NCBI GenBank assembly: GCA_031296935.1
Contig: JAVDPD010000013.1
Location: 62,001 to 126,000, forward strand
Source of the DNA: Cerasicoccus maritimus
Lineage (GTDB): Bacteria > Verrucomicrobiota > Verrucomicrobiia > Opitutales > Cerasicoccaceae
Reading direction: 5' to 3'
Length of the DNA stretch: 64,000 bases
Positions 38,925-47,417 of this stretch are shown one piece after another; positions within the stretch are counted from its first letter, which is position 1; every line of letters begins with the position of its first letter. The notes below the pieces were generated by a model. The model was not told where the DNA came from and did no database searches. It saw only the letters and a list, made by a program, of their open reading frames with translations. The position numbers were made by a program, and so were the translations under genes.

Positions 38925-39614
38925 TTAGTTTTGTTTAATCAGTGAAATGGTTTCCAGTCGGACAGCCTTCCCCGTACCTCTGCCATAGCCGACTTTAATT
39001 TGTATCTCGTTGGGCTTGCCCGGTGAGAGAAAACGTAGCGATCTAATCTCCAGCGGATCCCCAGAATCTGGTTTGAAGTAAAAATCCACCCGCCCATTTT
39101 CATGCCAGTATACTTCAAACGAACGCGCTCGATTAAACCAACTGACCGGATCTGAAAACTCGATTTCACCCGTACCGCTGACTAGGACACCCGTTGTATT
39201 ATTGATCAATTTAATGATTAGCAGCGGACGCCCCCTGGACAGCAATGTAATCGTGGCATTCTGATTTTGAGAACCTGATGTCCCGGCCCGAAACAAGAAT
39301 CCACCCGCTGGAATACTATCGAATTTATAGACGAGCAATGGAGTGCCATCTGCATCATTCAGTTTATGAGCGGAGCTGTCGCAAACATCATTGAGAACCA
39401 TTGCGACTTGCCCCGGCTCAACCAGCCCAGGCGGGGGAACCACTTGAATCGCGCCCTCCTGCTCAGCGGCGACAGAGCCAATAGCCCAATCCTTAAGAAA
39501 CGCTTCGGTATCCAGATTACCATTTCTGAAGTCCCAAGTCCCAACCGTTTCTGCACTAACCTGCATCAATCCGAGCATAAGGATCGGTAAAACTTTCAAG
39601 TAAATCGTTGACAT
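38925..39614 (-). CDS. Secreted beta-sandwich protein
   Basis: The 229-residue protein has a signal peptide (MSTIYLKVLPILMLGLMQVSA) and then ETVGTWDFRNGNLDTEAF with alternating beta segments, suggesting a LamG/jelly-roll-type carbohydrate-binding fold. It has no membrane anchor or PEP-CTERM tail. Its ATG overlaps the TTGACA of the rightward promoter-like element at 39603, so the two directions share regulatory DNA. Confidence 0.65.
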   Translation of the reverse strand: MSTIYLKVLPILMLGLMQVSAETVGTWDFRNGNLDTEAFLKDWAIGSVAAEQEGAIQVVPPPGLVEPGQVAMVLNDVCDSSAHKLNDADGTPLLVYKFDSIPAGGFLFRAGTSGSQNQNATITLLSRGRPLLIIKLINNTTGVLVSGTGEIEFSDPVSWFNRARSFEVYWHENGRVDFYFKPDSGDPLEIRSLRFLSPGKPNEIQIKVGYGRGTGKAVRLETISLIKQN

Positions 39615-39647
39615 TACATAAAAAGGATTATTTTAATTTTATCGATC
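39603..39647 (+). promoter_or_regulatory. Duplicated promoter-like element, copy A
   Basis: TTGACA (39608) is followed after 18 bp by TTTAAT (39632) and, 3 bp further on, ATCGATC. The same 45-bp layout recurs before the AraC gene at 44287 with 36 of 45 matches. It probably drives rightward transcription of cassette 2 (start at 39880), leaving a leader of over 200 nt. Confidence 0.55.
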
Positions 39648-39879
39648 GTCAACAATATTTTTATCAATTTTAATCTTACCGACATCGCTCAAGCCGCATC
39701 GCCAGGGTAAACCAGCAATACGCCATTATTGGTCATCGCAAGTTGATGTTGCCCGATCAGGTGAAGCGCTCCCGAGGCCATAACAATAGGCTAAGAGTAG
39801 TCCCTCACCGGAACACGAGCATGACTACCACCATGCAATTATACTGAAAGCACCTGGAATATCGACCTCTGCATAACAA

Positions 39880-42800
39880 ATGCCATACACCAAGAATAGA
39901 TACAGCAGGATAATCACCAAAGACGCTAAGCCAGGCTTTGCACTGATTATCGCTCTAGCTCTGATGGCCTTCATGGTGATGCTGATGCTTTCCATCAGCA
40001 CGCTAATCAACATCGAAACGCGCACTACCAGTATTGAAGCATCCAAGAATAAGGCACGGCATAACGCACAGTTAGGATTGTATATTGCACTCGGAGAACT
40101 GCAACGCCTGGCCGGCCCGGACCAGCGGATAACCGCACGTGCAGATATACTCGAAGACTATGACCAAGCGACTAACCCATCAGACGATCAGACAGTTTCG
40201 AATCCATTCTACACCGCCGTCTGGGACGTAAGGCCAACGCAGAACCTTAACTGGCCCCATGAGCCGGGAGCTCAAAACGATACCAACCTCCTCCAGCCAC
40301 CCGCCTTCCTCGTCAGTGGAAACGAGGGCTTTATATGGGGAAACCACGCCAACATTACCCAAGCCACCGCAGACTTTACTAATCCATACACCTTTGAAGA
40401 AGCAGATGTAATTGTCGAAAAGCAACTCATTGGAAACACAGCAGGCATATTCAATGATCGTTATGCCTGGTGGATTGGCGATGAAGGCCTCAAGGCCAAG
40501 ATCAACCGGAAAGCCATCAAGGACGAGACACCCTCGAACTCCTTCGAATGGCTACACCCCGTCGGCGCAACGCCACAGCTGGTGGACACCAGTCTGCGCG
40601 ACCTCGATCGAGCCAAGTATGATACTTTCGCCAGCGATGCAACCAGCATGGAGATGCTCCAGCTCATCGACCCACGCTTTGCCAATGTATTCACGTCGGA
40701 AACCGACGACACAACAAATCCGCATTATCATGACTTCAGCTTAGATTCACTTGGAGTCTTGGCGGATGTCCGCAATGGCGGCCTAAAAAAGGACCTCACC
40801 GTAGCCCTACAAACCGATGGAAATGCAGCTCCAGACGAAACAAAAAACAGCTCCCCACTTTACCCGGAATTTGCACTTCCAGATGAACACAAAATTATTC
40901 AACCCACTTGGGGCTACCTGCGCGACCATTACCAAGGCATACAAACAATCAATAACAATGATAACAGCAATGCGCTCCTCGATGCAACCTGGGCAACTGG
41001 AGAAATCGTCGCCATGCGTATGCCGAGCGAAAACACACCCGGCATTTTACCGATCCTGACCAGAGCCCAACTGGGCATCACTCCAGCATTAATACAGACA
41101 TCTCCCCCCGATGCCGATACCACCACTTGGGAAATCTACTACTACTACTTCCCCGCCATCGTGCTCTGGAACCCCTACAATGTTGCGATGCGCATACCGG
41201 AATTAAGAGCGATTTCCCGCCCATACGTCGGCAGCAGCAATTACAAATTTCATGACCGCTACGGCATTCGACTATCCATACGTAATGCAACAGGAAATGA
41301 AGTCGTAAGCAATGTACCAACCATTGGAGGCCAACTAGAAAGTTCTACTCCAAATCAAAGTATCGGGCCAATGCATTTTTACATTCCCGAAATGGTCTTA
41401 CCCGCCGGGCGAGCCGTGATATTATCCCCCGATGAAGGAACTTTCCAATTAGCTGATTCCAGTGACACAAACACCAATGATCTGAAGCCTGGATGGCGAC
41501 CAAATGGATCGTTCTACCGACGCACCCACGTAGTCTTAACGCTCGACGCCGACGCTCAGGGAGACTCCATTGCGGATTATGAAGTAACCATGAAAATGGC
41601 CCTTCCAGACAACGAAGCCAAAAGCATTTACACCAATAGTTTCTACAACTCCAACGGCGTATGGGATCTACTGGAACCCTCTTCAATTGGGCAGCTAAAA
41701 GACGGCTGGCTATCAGTCAGCTCACCAGAAAAACTGTTCGTTAATCAGATTTTTCAGCTATCACACACAAAGGGCGGTGCCACATCTCTGGTATTTAACG
41801 CATCGCAAATGAAGCGCCTTGCGGACCCTGCTGATTTCGAATCGCCGGCAAGCTTCCTTGAGGAAGGCTCGCTGACCGTCCCATCCGTTCTACAGGTTTT
41901 TTCAACGAAATTTTCCGACGATAATTTTGGCCTCCCCAATAGCGCATTTGGAGCCGAAAAAATCCGCTGGAGCTATCACTACAATCCTCGTTCGGAGTAC
42001 ACATTCAGCCGCTCCGCAGAAATGCCCAGCACCTACACCTCCGGACTTTTCTTCAACTACGATGCCGTCGATGCCTTTACGCCTGCATTAGTACTGAACG
42101 ACCCCAACCCAGACCCAACCTATACACCCGTGGGCGGCCAGGCAGATAATTTCGACAACGACCGCGCAGCGATTTTTCGCTTATCGCAACCAGGTGATGA
42201 GTATTTCAATATTGCCAGTTTGCGCCATGCAAACCTCGCCAGCAGCGCGATACGCCCCGTTAGCGGCAATGAGCCGAGAGGTGGCCAACACCTAACTCCT
42301 GCATTTAATCTAGGAGAATCAATCGCATCTCCACTGATTGAACCAGAGGAAGTGGTCGCTCATTTTAATGAGCCTGAAAGATTCTGGCTGCCAGACATAC
42401 CGTATCTGGTAAATGAAGCGCTCTACGACAGATATTTTCTTTCAGCAGTAAACTCAAATACGCAGCAATCAGCGCATCCATTGCTCTTGGAATACGGCGC
42501 ATCCCTGGCCCAAACAGAAACCTCGGATGGCTTCAATGAACATGCTGCGAAGTTGATGCTGGATGGCGCATTTAACGTAAACTCCACTTCCATCGAAGCC
42601 TGGGCAGCATTTCTAGCGAACGCCCTCGATGCACCCGTAACTCTACAAGATCAAAATCAAGACGCAGAAAATGGCGCGCCCTACACCAGATTAATGAATC
42701 CGCTCGGAGGCAGCCTCTCCCCAGGGGAGCTAAACTCAGAAAACAAGGGAATGCTCACCGGCTTTCGGCGCCTAAACGAGCATGAACTAAGAGCCCTTGC

Positions 42801-43425
42801 TACTGCGATCGTTGAAGAAGTCAAAGTCCGGGGTCCATTTCCCAGCATGAGCCAATTTGTCAATCGAGTGAGAGCCAATCCCACCGCAGACTGGTCATCC
42901 AATAGCCAAACCCTACGGGATGACCTACCAGCCGAGCGAAAACAAGAGCTCGTTGCTAAAGGTACCCTGCAAGCAGCTCTGGATCGCAAGCCATCGAATA
43001 GCGACACCATCGCTTCGGCCTTGCCCAACGCATCACTCTTAAGCGAAGAATCATCGAAAGTCAGCGCTTCAGAGAACCATAGCAGCATCGCAAACGCCCA
43101 AGCCCTGGATGGAGTCACCACCCAAGGCATGCCTGGATACCTCATGCAAGGAGACCTACTTTCCACGTTGGACTCTGCCATGACAGTTCGCTCTGACACT
43201 TTTCGCATTCTTGCCTATGGTGAAGTAAGTGATCCATTCACAGACAAAATAATTTCTACGGCACAATGCGAAGCCATCGTCCAAAGAATCCCCGAATATG
43301 TAGATACCGCCGACGAGCCCTGGGCACCCCCATACAATGCAGATGGCACAAACGCACTTCATTCAGAAACCAATGCACAGCTTGGCCGCAGATTCATCAT
43401 CGTATCCTTTCGATGGATAGACTAG
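39880..43425 (+). CDS. Giant pseudopilin-like surface protein, cassette 2
   Basis: The 1181-residue protein begins with a charged leader then TKDAKPG and FALIIALALMAFMVMLMLS, a prepilin-type cleavage site after Gly19 and a pilin helix. GELQRLAGPDQRITARADIL follows almost identically to cassette 1. The C-terminus keeps TVRSDTFRILAYGE and ends RWID. Middle regions are more diverged, with many Asn/Pro/Asp loops. It lies downstream of the shared promoter element and overlaps the small secreted gene by 13 nt. The length and rank next to a glycan-lyase operon suggest a surface role in substrate capture, which is inference. Confidence 0.75.
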   Translation: MPYTKNRYSRIITKDAKPGFALIIALALMAFMVMLMLSISTLINIETRTTSIEASKNKARHNAQLGLYIALGELQRLAGPDQRITARADILEDYDQATNPSDDQTVSNPFYTAVWDVRPTQNLNWPHEPGAQNDTNLLQPPAFLVSGNEGFIWGNHANITQATADFTNPYTFEEADVIVEKQLIGNTAGIFNDRYAWWIGDEGLKAKINRKAIKDETPSNSFEWLHPVGATPQLVDTSLRDLDRAKYDTFASDATSMEMLQLIDPRFANVFTSETDDTTNPHYHDFSLDSLGVLADVRNGGLKKDLTVALQTDGNAAPDETKNSSPLYPEFALPDEHKIIQPTWGYLRDHYQGIQTINNNDNSNALLDATWATGEIVAMRMPSENTPGILPILTRAQLGITPALIQTSPPDADTTTWEIYYYYFPAIVLWNPYNVAMRIPELRAISRPYVGSSNYKFHDRYGIRLSIRNATGNEVVSNVPTIGGQLESSTPNQSIGPMHFYIPEMVLPAGRAVILSPDEGTFQLADSSDTNTNDLKPGWRPNGSFYRRTHVVLTLDADAQGDSIADYEVTMKMALPDNEAKSIYTNSFYNSNGVWDLLEPSSIGQLKDGWLSVSSPEKLFVNQIFQLSHTKGGATSLVFNASQMKRLADPADFESPASFLEEGSLTVPSVLQVFSTKFSDDNFGLPNSAFGAEKIRWSYHYNPRSEYTFSRSAEMPSTYTSGLFFNYDAVDAFTPALVLNDPNPDPTYTPVGGQADNFDNDRAAIFRLSQPGDEYFNIASLRHANLASSAIRPVSGNEPRGGQHLTPAFNLGESIASPLIEPEEVVAHFNEPERFWLPDIPYLVNEALYDRYFLSAVNSNTQQSAHPLLLEYGASLAQTETSDGFNEHAAKLMLDGAFNVNSTSIEAWAAFLANALDAPVTLQDQNQDAENGAPYTRLMNPLGGSLSPGELNSENKGMLTGFRRLNEHELRALATAIVEEVKVRGPFPSMSQFVNRVRANPTADWSSNSQTLRDDLPAERKQELVAKGTLQAALDRKPSNSDTIASALPNASLLSEESSKVSASENHSSIANAQALDGVTTQGMPGYLMQGDLLSTLDSAMTVRSDTFRILAYGEVSDPFTDKIISTAQCEAIVQRIPEYVDTADEPWAPPYNADGTNALHSETNAQLGRRFIIVSFRWID

Positions 43426-44240
43426 AATTTCGCATGAAAACAACACCACATACACTACGTCAATTGCTGTCCCTTTTGGGGCTGCTAGTCTGCTATTCAA
43501 GCCTCAGCTTACATGCCGAGAATGATCCACTGGTTTCAGTGGACCTTGCCATACTAATGCTGGAGCAACAAAATCAGCCCAAATACAATGCACCGTTTTC
43601 AACTGAAGTAAATGCGCAGTCTCACTCAGAGGATGCGGAGAGGTACAAGCGCTGGGTGCGCACCAGCTCCAATCCAGATAACTTCCAGCAAGTCGTTGCA
43701 GATGAAAATCTCCTGTCCTTGCCATTTGCCTATCATGGGCCTCGACAGTTCACGCTCTACGAGCGAGTGAATCAACCAGGAGAAAAAACAACATTCATTC
43801 CTCGCGAGAGACTACTCCTACCAAGCAATTCCACCTCTGGTGTGCTGGTTCTAACAAGGGATCAGAGAACAAGTGAATCTTCACCATTTAAAATAGGCTT
43901 CATCGATTGCTCAGAAGCTGATCAAAACAGCATGGGGGTGCTTTTCTGCAATTACTCGGATGCACCGAAAGCAGTCCGTATTGGAAAAAACAGTAGTCCA
44001 ATAACCATCAATCCATCAGCACGCTCATGGACGCCACTGCACCAAGACCGTGCCGTAACACCACTGAAAATTGCTTCCTTTGATGGCCAGTGGAAGCTTG
44101 TCCAAAATACGGTAGTCCGCCTATCGCCCCACCGTCCGACATTGGGAGTCATTTTGCCTGGTGATCAGGATAGCTCAAAATCCATTCGGCTCCTCAGATT
44201 CACGTTACCAAACTGGAAGAGCACTACCCCGAATGCATGA
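43413..44240 (+). CDS. Small secreted partner of the giant pseudopilin, cassette 2
   Basis: The 275-residue protein (ATG 43413, MDRLEFRMKTT) has a hydrophobic signal segment at about residues 17-35 and no membrane anchor. It is homologous to the partner in cassette 1 (shared YxGPxQFxLYxR core). Its start overlaps the giant gene stop by 13 nt, and the start motif MDRL is the same in both cassettes, which is why I prefer 43413 over ATG 43434. Function unknown. Confidence 0.72.
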   Translation: MDRLEFRMKTTPHTLRQLLSLLGLLVCYSSLSLHAENDPLVSVDLAILMLEQQNQPKYNAPFSTEVNAQSHSEDAERYKRWVRTSSNPDNFQQVVADENLLSLPFAYHGPRQFTLYERVNQPGEKTTFIPRERLLLPSNSTSGVLVLTRDQRTSESSPFKIGFIDCSEADQNSMGVLFCNYSDAPKAVRIGKNSSPITINPSARSWTPLHQDRAVTPLKIASFDGQWKLVQNTVVRLSPHRPTLGVILPGDQDSSKSIRLLRFTLPNWKSTTPNA

Positions 44241-44286
44241 AAAATAACAATGCCCCAAAGAGGACAACGATTCACAGGATCAATAT

Positions 44287-44331
44287 AATCGTTGACATTA
44301 CCTAAATGTTTTTTATTTAATATTATCGATC
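44287..44331 (+). promoter_or_regulatory. Duplicated promoter-like element, copy B
   Basis: TTGACA (44292), an 18-bp spacer and TTTAAT (44316) precede the AraC gene by 36 bp; ATCGATC lies 3 bp after the -10-like hexamer. Identity to copy A at 39603 is 36 of 45 with no gaps. Confidence 0.6.
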
Positions 44332-44356
44332 TTAGCAAATAATCAAAATTAAATTA

Positions 44357-45310
44357 ATGGAAACGGCTAAACCAGAAGAGTATCATACCCAACTTCATCC
44401 GACAAAAGAAGATACAGCACCAAAATGGCTTAAGGCCATTGGCGACCTTCCTGACCATTATCACGGTCACGTCTGGCAAAACGGTGTGATGCCAAACAAT
44501 TACATGTTCTTTCTACGGCAAAACGCCGAGGAGCTGAGCCCAACCCGAGTCACTCAAAATCTGCACCAGAGGTACGAATTAGTTGTAAACTATTCTGGGT
44601 CGGCGCGGGTTTGTCTCGGTGATGACGAATACGATTTCAATCCCGGCTCAGCAACATTGATCCCCCCCGAAACGTTTCACCGTTACTACAACGTTCCTGA
44701 GGATGGATTTCTGTGGCTTTTCTTCACATTCGATCTCAGCAGTAAGAACTTGTTGCCCATAAAGTCAGGGCTGATGACAGAGCTAACGGATGCTCACTTA
44801 AAGTCCATTAAGCAAGCGACCCAGATCTACCTGGATCCGTGCTCAGAACTCGACATTTTTGAAGCTGCGCTAACCATGGGGAGAGTCTGCCAATCGGCCG
44901 TCAAAACCCATACGCTGTCGCCTGTCGACACGATTGACCTACAAGAACACGAAACGAACCATTTTCTAAAAAAGATAGCCCGCTTCGTGGATCGCGAAAT
45001 GGACTTCGCGGTGCGCATTGATGACATAGCCAAGCACCTCGAAATGTCCGAAAGCAATTTACGCAAAGTTTTCCGTGAAAACTTTGGGGTTAGCCTTGGG
45101 GCTTACTTGAGACAATCGCGCCTGACTCGCGGAGTACAACTGATCAATTGCCCTGACCTTTCAATCTCAGATGTCGCAAAACGCTGCGGATTCGAATCCA
45201 TCAACTCATTTAGCCAATCTTTTAGCCGGGCTATAGGCATGCCCCCCTCAGCCTACAGACAACATCTTGCCGAAGGAAAATCACCCATTCACGTGAATTT
45301 CGAGCAATAA
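44357..45310 (+). CDS. AraC-family transcriptional regulator
   Basis: The 317-residue protein has an N-terminal cupin-like sensor (CLGDDEYDFNPGSATLIPPETFHRYYNV) and a C-terminal AraC double helix-turn-helix: VRIDDIAKHLEMSESNLRKVFRE, then ISDVAKRCGFESINSFSQSFSRAIGMPPSAYR. It is the first gene of the GH20/lyase operon (6 bp before the GH20 gene), so it probably controls it in response to a sugar. Confidence 0.92.
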   Translation: METAKPEEYHTQLHPTKEDTAPKWLKAIGDLPDHYHGHVWQNGVMPNNYMFFLRQNAEELSPTRVTQNLHQRYELVVNYSGSARVCLGDDEYDFNPGSATLIPPETFHRYYNVPEDGFLWLFFTFDLSSKNLLPIKSGLMTELTDAHLKSIKQATQIYLDPCSELDIFEAALTMGRVCQSAVKTHTLSPVDTIDLQEHETNHFLKKIARFVDREMDFAVRIDDIAKHLEMSESNLRKVFRENFGVSLGAYLRQSRLTRGVQLINCPDLSISDVAKRCGFESINSFSQSFSRAIGMPPSAYRQHLAEGKSPIHVNFEQ

Positions 45311-45316
45311 ATAGAT

Positions 45317-46699
45317 ATGGCTACAGCATTAGCATTCGACGCTCAATCCGCAGCGGTGCCATTTCGCGGAGTACACTTGGACCTCAAAGGATTAGTCCCA
45401 ACATTCCATCGTTTGCTGGAGCTGGTTGACATTTTCTACACGCTTAGAATTCAAGCTATATTAGTAGAGTGGGAGGACTGCTTTCCGTGGTCTTGCGATC
45501 CACGCCTTCGTGCACCACATGCTTACACCAAAGACCAAATCTTACAGTTCGCAAAGCGATGTGATGAGCTTGGCATTGAGATCATTCCACTGGTCCAAAG
45601 CCTCGGCCATTCCGAGAATGTCCTGCGCCTGCCCGGTAACGAGAGCATGCGAGAAGTCCCACACCGTACCGATGTTTTCCACCCTTTAGCCCAAGGTTCA
45701 CCTCAGATAGTCGCCGACATGATTCGGGATGTCATTGAGCTCATCCCTGGTATCAAGCACTTTCATTTAGGTGGAGATGAAGTTTACACTTTGGGTAAAC
45801 ACCCCGCAAGCAAGGAGTTTATTGAAACTTATGGAATAGCAGAACTATACTTAAAACAATTACAACCATCACTCATTCTCCTTAAAGATAACTCCATACG
45901 CCCCCTGCTCTGGCACGATGAAGTCGTCCAATGGGAAGATGATCAGATAAAAGTTTTCGCACAAGACTTCGACCTGGTTGTTTGGGGATACACGGGCGAC
46001 CCAAGAAATCCAGAAACCTATCATTTCCGGCTCCCCCACATCGAGAAACTTCACAAGCTGGGTTGCTCCATTTGGGGCGCCACCTCTTACAAAGGCGCAG
46101 ACGGCCCTTGGGCAAATCTGCCTGATACGCTTGCAAGAGCAAAAGCTACACAGGGTTGGGCTGCGCTAACGGCTCAATTTGGATTGAAAGGCATATTCAT
46201 CACGGCCTGGAGCCGATATGCTAGCGGCAGAATTCAAGTGACTCCAATCGATGGCGCCCTTGATTCACTGGCCTACATGGCCATAACCCTCCACAACGGA
46301 CAAGCTCCTCTGGATGGCATCAAGACCTGTATTTCCGTACTGGATGATTTAGGAGAAGCTACGCACCTCGCTTCGTGCAAACAGCTTCTGTGCAATTTCA
46401 CTACGCACGTAGATAGATCGTGGGACTGGATTCGACAACTCCATGAGCAAAAGGAAAATATTAAGCTCGAACCAACCAGAGCAAACAGTGGGATTGAAGA
46501 AATTATCTTTGACCTGCTCGCGCAAGACATAACGGCCTGTAGGGAATTCGGTGAACAATTGGAGCAATGCCTCAATGGAAAAGTAGTGGCTCCTTTACCA
46601 CAATATTATTGGGAAAGCCGGCTAAGAGCAATCGAAGATGCTTCCAATCAACTCGTGAATGACGAAGCACTTTGCGCCTCATCAGCAGCTCTTGCCTAG
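45317..46699 (+). CDS. GH20 family hexosaminidase (HexD-like)
   Basis: The 460-residue protein resembles hexosaminidase D-type GH20 enzymes: RGVHLDLKGLVPTFHRLLEL at the start, LVEWEDCFPW, then HLGGDEVYTLG with catalytic Asp154-Glu155, which polarises the substrate acetamido group and protonates the glycosidic bond. It has no signal peptide, so it is probably cytoplasmic and trims imported oligosaccharides containing N-acetylhexosamine. It lies between the AraC gene and a pseudopilin gene. Confidence 0.82.
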   Translation: MATALAFDAQSAAVPFRGVHLDLKGLVPTFHRLLELVDIFYTLRIQAILVEWEDCFPWSCDPRLRAPHAYTKDQILQFAKRCDELGIEIIPLVQSLGHSENVLRLPGNESMREVPHRTDVFHPLAQGSPQIVADMIRDVIELIPGIKHFHLGGDEVYTLGKHPASKEFIETYGIAELYLKQLQPSLILLKDNSIRPLLWHDEVVQWEDDQIKVFAQDFDLVVWGYTGDPRNPETYHFRLPHIEKLHKLGCSIWGATSYKGADGPWANLPDTLARAKATQGWAALTAQFGLKGIFITAWSRYASGRIQVTPIDGALDSLAYMAITLHNGQAPLDGIKTCISVLDDLGEATHLASCKQLLCNFTTHVDRSWDWIRQLHEQKENIKLEPTRANSGIEEIIFDLLAQDITACREFGEQLEQCLNGKVVAPLPQYYWESRLRAIEDASNQLVNDEALCASSAALA

Positions 46700-46743
46700 T
46701 TCCCACGCACACCAGTCCCACCCATTTTTTTCACTGTTTCAAG

Positions 46744-47382
46744 ATGCAAAAGCTAGCAAATTATCCTAAGGAGAGCCATTCAGGATTCACTCTAGTAGAG
46801 CTCCTTGCCGTCATGGCAATTGTCGGAGTGTTGGCATCAATCCTCATCCCAGTAGTTGGGACCGTACGCCAGAGCGCCAAACGCAGCGTTTGCGCCAGTA
46901 ATCTCCGACAGCTGAGTTCGGCGTCATTACTATATTCGAATGACCACAATGGCGATCTGATCGCAACTCCGTTTCAAGAGGCAGGGAAATACTGGTTTAG
47001 GCAGGTTTATCCATATCTCGATAATGATGAGTACAAAGTTACATCCTCAGTTTTCCAATGCCCTGATGACGATTCTGCAATTGAGGCGTTCGAAACCAAC
47101 GGCACGGAATGGAATGCCATTTCTTATCTTTTACTAAAAGATGAACCCACGTGGAAGATACGCACACAGATATCCAACGCGCCAGATTCGCCTCAATTCA
47201 TCGACTCAGAAACCACAGCTACGACAGATTACTATAATCAAACCAAATTCAAAAGTAAGGTGAAGGGTTCCTCAACTGATTGGCGGCACAATTCAGGACT
47301 CAATGCAGCTTACTGGGATGGCAGCGTACAGTTCATCGAGGAACCAACTTACGAAAATGTTTTCAGGTCAAAGAACTTATAG
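46744..47382 (+). CDS. Type II secretion-like pseudopilin
   Basis: The protein (about 212 residues from ATG 46744) has the prepilin N-terminus SHSGFTLVELLAVMAIVGVL (cleavage after Gly, Glu at +5) and ends HNSGLNAAYWDGSVQFIEEP, the H-X9-DG signature of planctomycete/verrucomicrobial prepilin-like proteins (DUF1559 type). It is placed inside the polysaccharide operon rather than in a secretion cluster, so it may support export or anchoring of the lyases. The open frame begins earlier at 46672, but that region overlaps the GH20 end. Confidence 0.85.
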   Translation: MQKLANYPKESHSGFTLVELLAVMAIVGVLASILIPVVGTVRQSAKRSVCASNLRQLSSASLLYSNDHNGDLIATPFQEAGKYWFRQVYPYLDNDEYKVTSSVFQCPDDDSAIEAFETNGTEWNAISYLLLKDEPTWKIRTQISNAPDSPQFIDSETTATTDYYNQTKFKSKVKGSSTDWRHNSGLNAAYWDGSVQFIEEPTYENVFRSKNL

Positions 47383-47417
47383 CGTTTGCGCCGACAGACT
47401 GATTACTCAAGGCACCC

